Source: Diprion similis
Taxonomy: Eukaryota > Arthropoda > Insecta > Hymenoptera > Diprionidae
Assembly (NCBI RefSeq): GCF_021155765.1
Contig: NC_060106.1
Span: forward strand, 20,548,031 to 20,612,030
Length of the DNA stretch: 64,000 bases
Reading direction: 5' to 3'
A program made the position numbers and the translations under genes. Below are positions 51,672 to 63,100 of this stretch, piece after piece. A model generated the notes under the pieces. It was not told where the DNA came from, ran no database searches, and saw nothing but the letters and a program-made list of their open reading frames with translations. Every line of letters begins with the position of its first letter. Position 1 is the stretch's first letter.

Positions 51672-53672
51672 CTGTGAATGGAGGAGGTATATTATACACC
51701 TTTATTCACTCATACGAGCTTTTTTAGTCGGTACAGTAGTTCCATCTATAGCTTGCTTCCTTCTTGCAAATGCGTCCAAAAGAGACACGAAATCGTGGTA
51801 CCTCAATATTCGGGGATCGATCCCAGGAAACCTGCGTTGCCGGTCACTGGAGATGTGGAGTACGTCATGTCTGATGAAAATACAACAAGTATTGTCACTT
51901 TTTTTTTAACGTCTTGTTTGGAGAAGACAATCAAATTCATCGGTTTACAGTGAGTAGAATTTGATTCACTTACGGTTAGTGCATTAATCATACAATGGAT
52001 TTAGTAGAATTTTTTTATCTTAGACAACTGTTATTGTAAATGAATTTAACCACTTTTTCAGGATCGTAGAATAAAAATGTTTTTAGCAACAACGGTTGTA
52101 TAGTCTAGGTGTGATTTACATAGATATGTTGAATGACTTGCCAATCCTATAACGATTTTTTGTTTGCTTCCATATATTGTTCAAAATCTCTGACGGGGTA
52201 ATAATATTTTCTAGGTTGCCAATTAACAAGTCCAATTTTGCATTTAATAATAAGTATATTTCATTTATAAATACGAAATTTATATAAATAAATAAGGTAA
52301 CAAATTTTTATTCTCTACTATAATGTAACAGTTCGGGTTTTATATCTTAAATATGCCATGGATTTCAAACTAAACAATTTTACCAATATCAAATCATGAT
52401 CTGAACATGATCGCGTTGCGTGACGTCAAACTCGCCTGCATAAGATACGTGATACCGGTAATCTGCGATATAGAGTGATACGCATTTGTATGCCCGAGTG
52501 ACGACGTGTTCAATCACGAGCAACTATCTGCTACTATCTCATCTCCTCACTTCAATAGACTATCTCATCTCTTCACTTCAATAGCTCTTTGCTACTCCTC
52601 ACTACCTTCCTTTCTGATTCAAGTGTAAGATTTCATCTTTTTCGACGATAAAGCAAAATTCAAGAATACCCATGTAACCTATAGCTGATCGTGGAGAGCA
52701 GAGCCAGAAAAATGGCGACAATTTCTATGCCATAGATCGAGTCTTATACTGAAAGAATTAATTCGATTCCGAGTATTTGACAGAATGAAAACTATTTCAT
52801 TACTTTTCACTAGAAACATGCAGGAACACCCTCATATGAATCAAAAGGCGTGATCACTTATACATGAAGTGAAATAAAAGTAATAATAATAATAACAATA
52901 ATAATAATAAGTTATTATCATCGCATGAAATTCGTGAAAATTTAACTGAACTCTCAAATCAGCAATAAAGTCTTGATTACGCGCTTATTATTACAGGTTT
53001 CTCAAGTATTGAATAATATTCGATTTTTTAATGTTTTTTTACTTTTTGCGTGTTTCGTTAACAACAGGTTTTGTCTGCGAAAATATTTACAACAGTAAGA
53101 CTAATTTGGGTATGTATACTTAGATTTTTTTGTATTATAAAACAAATTTCACAGGTTTTAATATTGAGTACAATTTCATGTGAACACAGCCAAAGAAAAC
53201 CATTGCGTGATTCGAAAGCTCGTATGCTGCATTCGCATTATATTATATACACTGTAACAAATTGAGTGTTGAAATTGGCCGATGTAAACTTGTGTAGAAC
53301 TTTTTTGGAATGAATTCGGAAATTTTACATACAGATAGTGCGCAATTGAAACCAAATCGTATAAGTTTATAGTTTATGTTTTATGACACTCGTTTCTTAA
53401 TCTCATGAACCAGCAGCAGATTTTTATGCAGAGTATGCTTTTGCAACCTCAGCGATATGTGATACCTTGTCATGACATGCATATAAATTTTACCCATATC
53501 TATCTACTCTATCAGGCGCGACCCTCTGCCAAACTGTCATCCCTCACCCTATTGTTACTCTTTACTGCTTCCGGCGCTGATTCGTATCCGAGTTTCAATT
53601 TCATTGATCGATAAGATGGTAGAAGGAAGTTCCAGCACCCAACAGCTGGTCCTCAAATGATAACAGAACATG
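51672..53672. other. Intergenic region between the GMC pseudogene and the chemosensory gene
   Basis: No coding sequence was recognised, including the missing first exon of the pseudogene. It contains a 26-base tandem duplication (52533-52584) and a short TAA run near 52880-52910. Confidence 0.6.
52533..52584. repeat. 26-bp tandem duplication, two copies
   Basis: The unit starts actatctcatct and ends cacttcaatag; the two copies differ at one base (ctcctcac against ctcttcac). Confidence 0.85.
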
Positions 53673-54228
53673 TTAATGTTCAGCTTCAGTATCATTCTTG
53701 GACTGTTCTTCGAGATAGCGAAGCCGGTAGGCACCCGTAGGATCGTACTTTGTCTCGAGGAGTTTCCAGTCTTCTGGCTTTTCGTCGATCAGATGTTGCG
53801 AGAATTTGTCCGCTGCTTTCTTTTGCGCCACGCTGCATCCCGCACAATCCGTTGCCAAAGCGTCAGGAAGATTTTCTGAAACATGGCTACAGGCTAGAGA
53901 GGCTGGATTAAGATGCTTTTCAGGGTTACGTTGAATGGACAGATAAAGATGCATGGCCTTGTCATCAACTTTTGCCAGTATTCGTAAGGATCTATAGCGA
54001 AAAGTAGTACGTCACTGGTAACATCAATTTTGAAAACTCACTTTTGAGCTCAGAACCGTCTGGCGTGCAGGGCGTGAGGTCAAGGAGACAACCGACGTAG
54101 TTTTTAGTCAGACGTTCGTTGCGAATGACTGCATCCACGTCCACGTTGTCGTATTTTGTTGTGTACTTATCGCTTTCAGCAGCCAGCGCACCGCCGCCGA
54201 TACAGAGCAAAGTCAAAATTGTTAACAT
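53673..54228 (-). CDS. Chemosensory protein (CSP, OS-D family)
   Basis: Two exons, 54228-54042 and 53875-53673, total 390 bases and 129 residues. A hydrophobic signal peptide (MLTILTLLCIGGGALAA) precedes the mature domain. The four cysteines have the exact family spacing C-x6-C-x18-C-x2-C (YVGCLLDLTPCTPDG, then ATDCAGCSVAQK). The motifs NYVGCLLD and CxxC-x-QKK and the tail DWKLLETKYDPTG are typical. The single intron falls one base after a lysine codon, the conserved position for insect CSP genes. CSPs are small secreted helical carriers of hydrophobic ligands, used in chemosensation and in other roles. It lies between the GMC pseudogene and the intact GMC gene, on the same strand. Which CSP subfamily this is cannot be told. 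Confidence 0.95.
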
Positions 54229-54300
54229 TTTTCTCTTACAGGTATGCGAATCGGCAGTGATGAGATGGACTCACTGCCAGCAAACCTGATTCTTCCTGGT

Positions 54301-54307
54301 CTTATAG
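54301..54307 (-). promoter_or_regulatory. Putative TATA box of the CSP gene
   Basis: Reads CTATAAG on the minus strand, about 75 bases upstream of the CSP ATG. An initiator-like GCAGTGAG lies about 28 bases downstream, which is the expected spacing. Confidence 0.5.
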
Positions 54308-55126
54308 CCCTACAACTAATTTGATGCCGGGTCTATTACAATGTAGAGATTTCAGACAATTACTCGCACGATATAGCAATTTCTTGTTCAATCTTCGGTA
54401 ACGACCCAGGACCAATTCAAGGCAATCAAAACCAAAGCAAAAGTCGTTGCGTGATTTGAAAGTCAGCGTGATGACGTGCGTTTTACATTTATTTTTATAG
54501 GTAATTTACTTATCTTTAAATTAGCTGAACTAGAGAAAATATTGCATTTTATCACTACACGAAAATAGATGAAAATTTATAAATAGTTCCCTAAGATAGC
54601 TGAAAAGATTTTCTTTTCGACTATCTTTGTTGGCATATTTCGGTCTGGAGATAACCGTTACATATGCCTAATTCCTTCTCCCAGTACACGACGATTTCAA
54701 TTTTCAGGTTCTTCTGTTCATTAATACTTGACTCCAACTGCAAATTTCGTGATCAACATTTCCGATAATATTTCAAGTTTCAACTACTGATCCTTGAAAC
54801 CCACTTAGCGAAACGCTGTTGATTTTTCAATCTGGGTACATTACTGATATTAAATCATAACTGGAATTGTGGCTATGAATTTTTTACATTCCTCTGTAAG
54901 TGACAAGCAGATATTTTTTACAATTACTGCGGGTGAAAAATTCGGCCAAGACTCCGTCTTCAAGAAAGAGGTCCCATGTATTACCTTATACTCTTCATCG
55001 AGTCTGCACAGTGTTAACTGAATCCAAATCTGATCAAATGTTGAAAATGGCATCGCTTTTAATCGTATTCGATAAGTATTGTGTCACACGTTGAAAGAAA
55101 AAGCGCTGTTCGCAGTAAAACACTTT
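54308..55126. other. Intergenic region between CSP and GMC genes
   Basis: AT-rich, with no recognisable coding sequence. It should include the CSP upstream region. Confidence 0.6.
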
Positions 55127-55132
55127 TTTATT
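55127..55132 (-). terminator. Polyadenylation signal of the GMC oxidoreductase gene
   Basis: AATAAA on the minus strand 132 bases after the stop codon, in an A-rich context. Confidence 0.5.
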
Positions 55133-55263
55133 TTCTTTTTTATCGAATAACATAGGTAGATTACGTACAGTTCAAAAAACAAATGGTCTAATTCATCTAA
55201 AAGTATTTCATCTATTTACATTTGCACATATTCTTTACGTAATATCTCGTCAGAAAATTGCTC

Positions 55264-57778
55264 TCATTTCCACATTGAAGGCCAACCCGCATCTTTCTTG
55301 ATGAATTCTGCTGCTCGCTCCCCAATCATCATTGTTGGTGCCGCAGTATTTCCAGAAGTTATCTGTGGGTAAAAGGATTGAGAGCAATGGAGGGTGGCAG
55401 AGTGTTGAAACTTAATCTTTAGTTACCGTTAAACACAAACTTAAATTTTTTTTATGCTTTTTTATACTTCACTTCACAGTTAACTGTATACTATTTTACT
55501 CAAATAACTTGACATTCTTGCCATTTGACCGCGCAAAAGACAGATAAGGCAAATTAATTATGCAACGGAACTCATGGCAATAGATGAACTCAATGTATTG
55601 CCACAAAACTTACCTGAGGCATAATAGAAGTATCTGCAACGCGCAATCCCTTGATCCCTCTTACTCGAAGCTCGTGATCGACAACTGACATGGCGTCATG
55701 CTCAGGTCCCATTTTACAGGATCCACTTCCGTGAGCTTGGGGATATGTGTCCTCCTGTACCGCACACTTCCAGTAGTCAGTACTAGGGTAAGTGTAACTG
55801 CTACAGGCTGCCCGAATTGTTTCTGACAACGTAATATTCTGGGCTTTCAAGGTATTCGTATCGGCTAATTTCATGGCATTGTTTATGGCTTCTACGAGAC
55901 CATCAACATCGCTGGTTTCGCTGAGAAAGTTACCCCAGATCACGGGGTATTCCAGAGGATCATTCGAAGCCAAACTAATTCGTCCTAAGCCAACATATTT
56001 GAGGATCAGCGTCGTTTCTCCTCTACTATTTAACAATAAAAACTATTTCACAAAATTCATATCCCGACTCGGTTTACAGTTTATAACACCTACCTTTACT
56101 CTTCGGGTGTTGGTACGCCACTACCAGGGAAATCTGGCGAGATCCTGTACTCCGAAGAGCGCCGATTTCACCTGGTGCACAGTCAGCGTCATAACCCAAA
56201 CAGAAGATTTGAATGTCAGGGAAATCAGAGGTTGTAGTAGTAGAAGCAAGCTCAGCGACCACCTGACCTAATCCAGTACTAGACAATGGGCCAGTTTGAA
56301 AGTCGAGGTATTCAGTTGCAGCTAACCAATCGTTGTCATATACATCAGGTGTATTGATAGTAAAGTTGAGCATAAAGTACATGTGGTCGTGATAATTACT
56401 GCCAACTCCAGGTAAGTCCTGCACGACCTTGATATCCATCTGCCTCAAATGTTCCTCGGGACCAATGCCAGATAAAAGTAAAATTTGTGGTGATCTGACG
56501 GTCCCTGCGCAAACAATCACTTCTTGCGATGCGAAGATCGTTTTGAACTTGCCGTTCTGTAAAAATTTTTTAAGTATTTGGCTATTGATAATTAGGACAA
56601 CACGTCGACTACGGACCTTGAGCTGCTATCTTAAGGTGCTACTCGTAAGATCAAAGTGATATCATTATTACCCTAAAGTACTCAACACCAACTGCCTTTC
56701 CATTCTCGATTACTACCCTAGTGACGGTGGAATTAAGGGAAATGTGTAGATTCTCGCGGTTCCTAATCGGCCGCAGATATGATGCGGCACTGCTGCGTCT
56801 AACTCCATTTTTTGTTGTGGATTGTATTAGTGTAAATCCAGTGATATCATCTCCGTTGAGATCTTGGCTGATTCCGAATCCTGCTTCTACCGCTGCTTCG
56901 AGTATCGAATCCGCAAAGGGAGGTCGATAAGGATATCGCTCAACGGAAAGCGGACCTCCAGTGGCGTGCCAGAATCTTCCGACTCTATCAATTTCACCGT
57001 TATCCTCCGCCTTCAGGAAAAAAGGTTTGACTTCATCCCAAGTCCAGCCCTTATTACCCATAGCGGCCCAATTGTTGTAGTCCGTTGGATTGCCCCTTAA
57101 ATATATCATCCCGTTGTGCACTGTACTTCCACCGAGAACTTTTGCCGCGGTGTACGAACAGGAACCGTTCCTTGATAGACAAGCGTGACTTTCGTTCGTT
57201 GTCTGGTATTTAAAGTCCAAACTAGATTCTTAAATAGACAGAGATTTGATTAGTCTTCGCATTATAGTTGTAAAATAGATTTTCTGTTATACCCACGATA
57301 TACAACGCCGTAGAAACTAGGAATCGCAGCAGCTGCAGGCTCGTCGTCACCAGCTTCAAGAAGCAATACTTTCCAGTGAGGAATCTCGCTCAATCTTGCA
57401 GCAACTACAGAACCTGCCGCACCACCTGAAGTAAAGACAGCAGGGCTTGAATATTCTATAAATCTTGCAGGTGCCAATTTCTCCGTCACGTTTAAAGGTG
57501 TATTGCACCTTTGCACGTAAATTTGCATTTTTTTACGGCACTTACACTTCCAGAACTTATCACAACTTACCGCCAACTACGATGTAGTCATACACTGGAT
57601 CCGGTGAGTCAATGGACTTTACGCGTTCGCATATTCCCGATATTTTTTTATTCTTTTGTATGAGCGACCCCAGAAGGGACATGAAAACGGCAAATGTAGA
57701 GGCATTGCACATGTCTGTCATACTAGGGCTTGGTAGGGTTTCATTGCACGTGAATGGCGAAGGGAAGTGCTGATTCAT
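55264..57778 (-). CDS. GMC oxidoreductase, glucose dehydrogenase (FAD, quinone)-like
   Basis: Six exons: 57778-57571, 57425-57293, 57221-56672, 56556-56094, 56020-55614 and 55362-55264. They total 1860 bases and 619 residues and stay in frame to TGA. The N-terminal FAD-binding fold has YIVVGGGAAGSVVAARLSE, then an LLLEAGDDEP strand end, then the GMC signature-1 region LGGSTVHNGMIYLRGNPTDY. Signature 2 is VCAGTVRSPQILLLSGIGP. The active-site histidine sits in AHGSGSCKMGP (H548) and its partner asparagine in ITSGNTAAPT (N592). Insect members oxidise sugars or other alcohols; the substrate cannot be read from the sequence. The first 60 residues lack a strong signal peptide but match other insect family members (CNASTFAVFMSLLGSLI). 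The acceptor of exon 5 (tagtagag) is poor and was set by frame. A dead relative lies 3.6 kb away. Confidence 0.94.
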
Positions 57779-58436
57779 CGCTAACGATAAACGGTCAGTC
57801 GAAAATTGATATTAATCACAAATGTAAGCTGTTATTGCCACCGATTAGATTTTTTTTCCATACGATTCTTGTACACCTCAGACTTGTTTGTTTATTAATA
57901 ATTAAGCGGAATCATCAATCCCTAGGCTAGGCTATCTCATAAATGTATGCAACAGTATTTCAAATTGTAAGAACAGAGACGTTATTTCCATTGGACGACA
58001 CCTTACTGATTCACCATCCTATGATACCTACTCCAGGTTTTATCGAGTCTGGCTTGCATTGCGGTTCGGTATATTTAGTGATTTGCTATTGCCAAGTACC
58101 TGTTTATTCAGGTTGTTATTACCTGTCGTTGAAAAAAACACTTTTCATTACGAGTAAACAAGTCGATTTACATTAGTCAAATATTGCTCAACCCGTATCA
58201 TTCGTGGTTGACGTATACAAAACATTTAGACAAACGACCAGTTTCCTTGTAAATAAGCAAGCGGCTAGAGATATCGCATTTAGTTGACTAGCAATGCTGC
58301 AATTTTAACTTCGGAACACCTGCATGGACATAGCAATGATCATTGAAAGCAGTGCCGTCAAGTACTAGTAACAAACAATCGATGTTCAATCTTTACCGTA
58401 ATATTATTCATCACTGTCACAATCCTACGATTGCTA
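57779..58436. other. Intergenic region between GMC and DCST genes
   Basis: Contains the GMC promoter region and the end of the DCST 3' UTR. No conserved coding sequence or TATA box was recognised. Confidence 0.6.
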
Positions 58437-58442
58437 TTTATT
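58437..58442 (-). terminator. Polyadenylation signal of the DCST gene
   Basis: AATAAA on the minus strand 71 bases after the stop codon (within aataataaata). Confidence 0.5.
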
Positions 58443-58512
58443 ATTCCGCAGTAACTCACATCAAATATCGGGTAAAGGAGTCGTGATCAAGACCGCTGAG
58501 TAATCCAAGAAC

Positions 58513-61099
58513 TCAAATCTCGGCCTGCGTATCGTAGTCGTCGGTATCGGTATCCGGGAAATCAGCACAAGCGTAACAGATCTTTCCCACATCTCGCCAG
58601 CATTCGGCACAGTGAAGAAAAGGGCATCCTGGGGTCGTGCATCGGCGAAACGCAGGTCCTTTCCTTGGTTCAGCCTCACCACAGATGAGGCACTTCGGCC
58701 TGGCGCAAGCAAAGTAGCCCAACCATCCACAGAACCGTGGCGATCGAAGGCGAAGAGCCACCCAAGGGTCAGTGTCACGTTCGAGGAGTCGCGATCTGAC
58801 AAGGGATCGCACGTGTCCTCGCATGAATCTGAAGAACCCCAGACGCCGGCGTAAAGTTTCGTTGTAGAGGTACAAAATGCGTCTTTTCTCCCGAGTGCGA
58901 TAGAAGAAAGCGCATATCGCGTGTCGCAATCGCTGGGTGTAGCCTGCCAGGAAGAGCATCAACCAGATGGCGAAATATGTTCCATAGATCTTGGCCAGGA
59001 TGTAACCAGGCAGCTCGCGAGGGTTTGGTAGGCAGGTTTGATTCGAGGTCACTGTCTTGATCCGGCGTTTACCATTAAATCCTCCTATCACATTTCGGAG
59101 TAGGGTTGCAATGATTCCCGTCCCTCGGACTTCGAGGCTCATGTCGTGACGGCCACTCTGAGTATGAATACAGAGATAAAATGGCTTTTACTTATCAGCA
59201 GTCACGCATGACATTGAAACATCACCCTTAACCAGCGATAAGTTGCTGATTGGAAAAGACGTGATTTTGAAATCTTAACCTGGGTGTACTCAATGAGTGC
59301 GTGACGCCTCACGACGTCCAGAGTTTCGTAGAAGAGGCGATCGAGGAGGATGAATGTGGTCGCGGTTAACATTTCAAGAATAAGCTTTACGGTCTGTACC
59401 ATGAGATTTTTGCGCTCAATTCTGCTCGGTCTGGACCTGTAAGGGTCAATGAGTTTGGTGCGTTCGATCTTCCGTAGGGGCAGGAGTGTCGGGCAGTCGC
59501 GTATCTTTCGCCGCGCATCAATGCGCCGGAAATAGGCGGTCACGTAGATGTTGTCGTACTCGATATCATCAAGGTACTTTTCGTGGTAATTGAGAGCGCT
59601 CAGGATTATTTTGATGAAGACGAACGCGAGGCAACGTCGAATTATAGTCATAACCATTTCAAAGACTCTGCGTCTTGCATCGAATTCATGCATCACTGCC
59701 TTTGCGGTGTCACCTGCGCCCCGAACATCCAGGAATGGCCGATTCTTACGTATCTTGTACTGCAGCCGCGCGTCCTTGAAGCTTGAGCTCAACTTCTCTC
59801 GGGTTCCTTAACGAAAACAAAATTAAAGAGGTCATATGCAGGTATTGAAGATTATGATGATCCGGTACCTTTGAGCGCAACGTAACCTTCGCCAATCCCC
59901 ACGTCGACATTTCCGTCAGGGTTACAGGTGGTGGATCCACCCATCGCCTCTGCCAGGTTACAGACGAAGGTGAGCTTCATCGGCCAGCACAGAAGCCACG
60001 CCGCGAGCCACGTCACCTTTTCGTAGCACTTGTCGTAGACACCGCTGAACATGTTCCTGCGAGGATAAGAATCTTAGAATGAGTAAGGAACAGGAATGGC
60101 GGATGACGTTTCTCGGTACCTGCACCGTTCCGAACCTCGGGTGAACTGCTCTTCGCAACGTTGTTCCATTTTCTCACGATAACGAGCCTCGTAGACGTCC
60201 GCCTCGCTCTTCGACTCCTCGCGTTTCATTTTCTGCTTCCGTTTCGTCTTCTCCGCAATTTCCTCGCTCCGCTTTGTGTCCCCTAGATGCTCGTCAAAGT
60301 AGTCATTCTCCTCTTGGAGACGATGCATCTCTTCCTCGCCTTCTATTTCCTCGACAATTGGGCTCGACAAGTCTCGCACCGAAGCCAAAGTATCCCTGAT
60401 CTCGTTGGTGTCTGCCTTCATACTGAAAATTGCCTACAAGGATTGCCCGGTTTATGAGTCCCAATTATTCTCACAAGTTTTAGTACCAACCGGCGAGTGC
60501 ACACCTGCTGAAAAGGCTTGAACATCAGATCCAGTCGTGTCTTTGTCAGGTTGTAGGTGAGTTGCGTCGTGCACGCGAAGGTCCTGACCACTTCTTTGCC
60601 GTTGTAGGTTAGGTTGAAAATCGGACCCGCAATCACGTACGCCAGGACCATTGCCTTGAGGACACTGCGTCCTGCTCGGCCACAAAAGATTGGAATCGTC
60701 AGCAGGGAAATGCAACGTACCTGGAAAATCATGATGCGGTCAGATTCAAACCTGTGATAATTCACCTCTTGCCCTAGAATCCTTGATCGTGCAGATCATT
60801 TTTATAACCTGGATGGACGACGCACATCCAAAGGCGAGCATGACAATCACAACGGCTCCAAGAGCCAAAGTGGTGTATGGAGAAAATTCTAGATCCACGA
60901 TTACAAGCTCGTAGAATAAAACACCAAGCGTGACGCCAAGGAGGAACCCAATTAGTGTTCGCGATCTCTTATGCTGTCCTGGTGGATCATAGCACACACC
61001 GTAAAGTGTTGGGCAGATGTTCAAATATACCTTGGAAAGAGTATCCAAGGTGCGTTCCATCATTCGGCCTATTATCGATATCTTTTCTAGCCCAGACAT
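58513..61099 (-). CDS. DC-STAMP domain-containing protein (sneaky/DCST1-DCST2 type)
   Basis: Six exons: 61099-60773, 60720-60503, 60422-60120, 60056-59869, 59806-59280 and 59157-58513. They total 2208 bases and 735 residues, close to DCST1, DCST2 and fly sneaky. Membrane segments occur near residues 50-100 (LIGFLLGVTLGVLFYELVIV), in exon 2, near the conserved LCWPMKLTFVCN, and in exon 6. Exon 3 encodes a highly charged helical stretch. The DC-STAMP region continues through SGRHDMSLEVRGTG and LLRNVIGGFNG. A cysteine-rich RING-like module (residues 677-718) has CLICG, CTTPGCPFLHCAEC and CYAC. Family members act on the sperm acrosomal membrane in fertilisation; sneaky is needed for sperm membrane breakdown in flies. 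Two joins rest on frame: intron 1 needs a GC donor (AGG/GCAAGA), and exon 2 ends at a weak donor (GGT/GTGCAC). Whether it is DCST1 or DCST2 is unresolved. Confidence 0.9.
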
Positions 61100-61690
61100 G
61101 ATCGTTTTAGTTGATGTGCAGGGAATTGTGTTTGTTTGTACAGTTTGGTACTGACGCGAGGAGTCATGCGGTTTGTACTCACACGTCTGCTACTACTATA
61201 CCTAGAAACGAGCTGTGGAACAATTGATGTTGCAATGTGTGGAATGTTGCCACGTCATGACACATGATTAGTCGATCAATCAGGCGAGCGTTGATCTTCG
61301 AATCATGATATCGGCAGTAAGGGGCAGTTCTCTACCAAATATAATTGGTCAACACGTGAGTAGAACTGTAAAAGTTACGGTTGAACAAGAAAGACTTGAA
61401 TGACTCGTTTTATTTTAATTTGGAAAACACTTCGTCGAGCAGTGTTTCGCAGAATCTTTCATTATTTCATTGACTCTAATACATCGCTACTTCGTTTGAT
61501 AAAACAATTAATGTGACTCACAACCCAGTGGGTGAAATATCAAACCAAATTGCGTTTCAACTTGCAAAAACCAAGCGAATAGTCTCAGTCCTCTTATAAC
61601 CTTGACTTTCCACACCAGGATATTGGAATCATTATTTGACATTCTTATTTTAATCAGAAAAAATTAGATTCCCCCCACGAGCGGATATAG

Positions 61691-61766
61691 TTACAGCATC
61701 CACACGATGCACGCACGGCATCTGTTGTTGCCCTGGGTCATAAGCTTGCGTCTGATTATCTGGAAC
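61691..61766 (-). CDS. Possible orphan terminal exon
   Basis: After an acceptor-like tattgttatgtcag the phase-2 frame reads FQIIRRKLMTQGNN then RCRACIVWML and TAA. The compact Cys-x2-Cys end and the good acceptor look gene-like, but I do not recognise the family and found no partner exon. It could be chance. Confidence 0.2.
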
Positions 61767-62901
61767 CTGACATAACAATAATAACCATAGCTCTGTGAGT
61801 TACACAAGTGCCTTCAAATAACCATAATGTATAGATTCCAAACATTGTCGTAATTCAATCCGCAAGGATGATTTTATTTGTGACAAGTCAAAAATTACAA
61901 AGTGTACTTTTCATTGTCTGAACAGTAGGAGTATATTTTTTTCATGAAAAGAAGATGCAGAAAAGATGTTGAAAGATTGTACTCAACGCCTTCTTGCTTC
62001 GTGAAGTTATTTTTTCCAGGGTATCAAGTTCTGAGCGTCTCAGTCTACTTTGTGGCGTACCCCTATATTCATACTGACATGTGAACCATCTTTTCCTTTT
62101 CCTCCTTCCCTCATGCCAAAGTGATTTTCTTACGATCTTCTAGGAAGAGTGATTGGATATTTATTTTGCAAGCAATACTATTCAATTACTGCAACAGTTT
62201 GTCTTGGAACTTGGAATTTCTAAAAAATCTACTCTGATTATGAAATTAAATAGATGAATCATATTTTCAGTGGACTGTCCGTTGCTAGTTCGGATCTTCG
62301 GCAATCTTTAACAGCGAAGCACGCCTTGTTATATGCAATCTGCAATCTGAGCAGTATATCTAGTAGCATAATTCACGGCGCAGTAACCGCGTAGCAGTAT
62401 CTAGTAGTAACTTTCCAAACTATTTTTGCCGCCAATTACAAGGCGGCAGATAGTATAAAATATCCCGACGGAAGTCCACAGTATCGGTCCTTTTATTGTT
62501 TTTTTTTGCTGTAAAATTGCTACAATTTTCATTTCCTTTTTCCGTATCGATGATCAAGACTCTCAGCATCGAGTAAGATAGTATCAGAAACTCTGTACAG
62601 CCGTGCATTGTCCGAACTTGTGGATAAAATTGTACAAGTCATGTAATTTCTAAGGGCCAAAGAAAACGTACGCACAGCGGAGTTTGTAAAAATCTTATTG
62701 TTGACTTGTTGGGGCAAGTGATCAGCTCTACAGCAACTCATTATATATTATTAATCTGCCAATTATCATGTAAAGAAATGCCAGCATTGCCAATGTGATA
62801 ATAAAAACACAAAGTTTTGTGCGAGTAATAAAAAATTTCGTTGTAACCATCACATACGTTCAACGGAGGTGATATAAGGCCAGCAAGTGCGATGGTAGGG
62901 A

Positions 62902-63100
62902 TTAGTCTGAAAGTGCGAGCCTCTCGAAGAGAAAGAGGAACATGAAGCCTAGGATTTTCTCGGTTGTCTCAACGTTGCTGTTATTCCACGGTGAGTGTAT
63001 AGACTTATACATAAGAACAACCGTAAGTGCACCCAGAATAATCTCTATGTGCACCGAAGGTGTAATGTATAAGCATGCAGCGTGAATTTGTCGCGATAAA
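62902..63100 (-). CDS. Possible exon with a membrane segment
   Basis: Following tactttccag an open frame of about 65 residues runs to TAA, with hydrophobic stretches HIEIILGALTVVLMY and ILGFMFLFLFERLAL. No family is recognised and no upstream exon was found. Confidence 0.2.
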
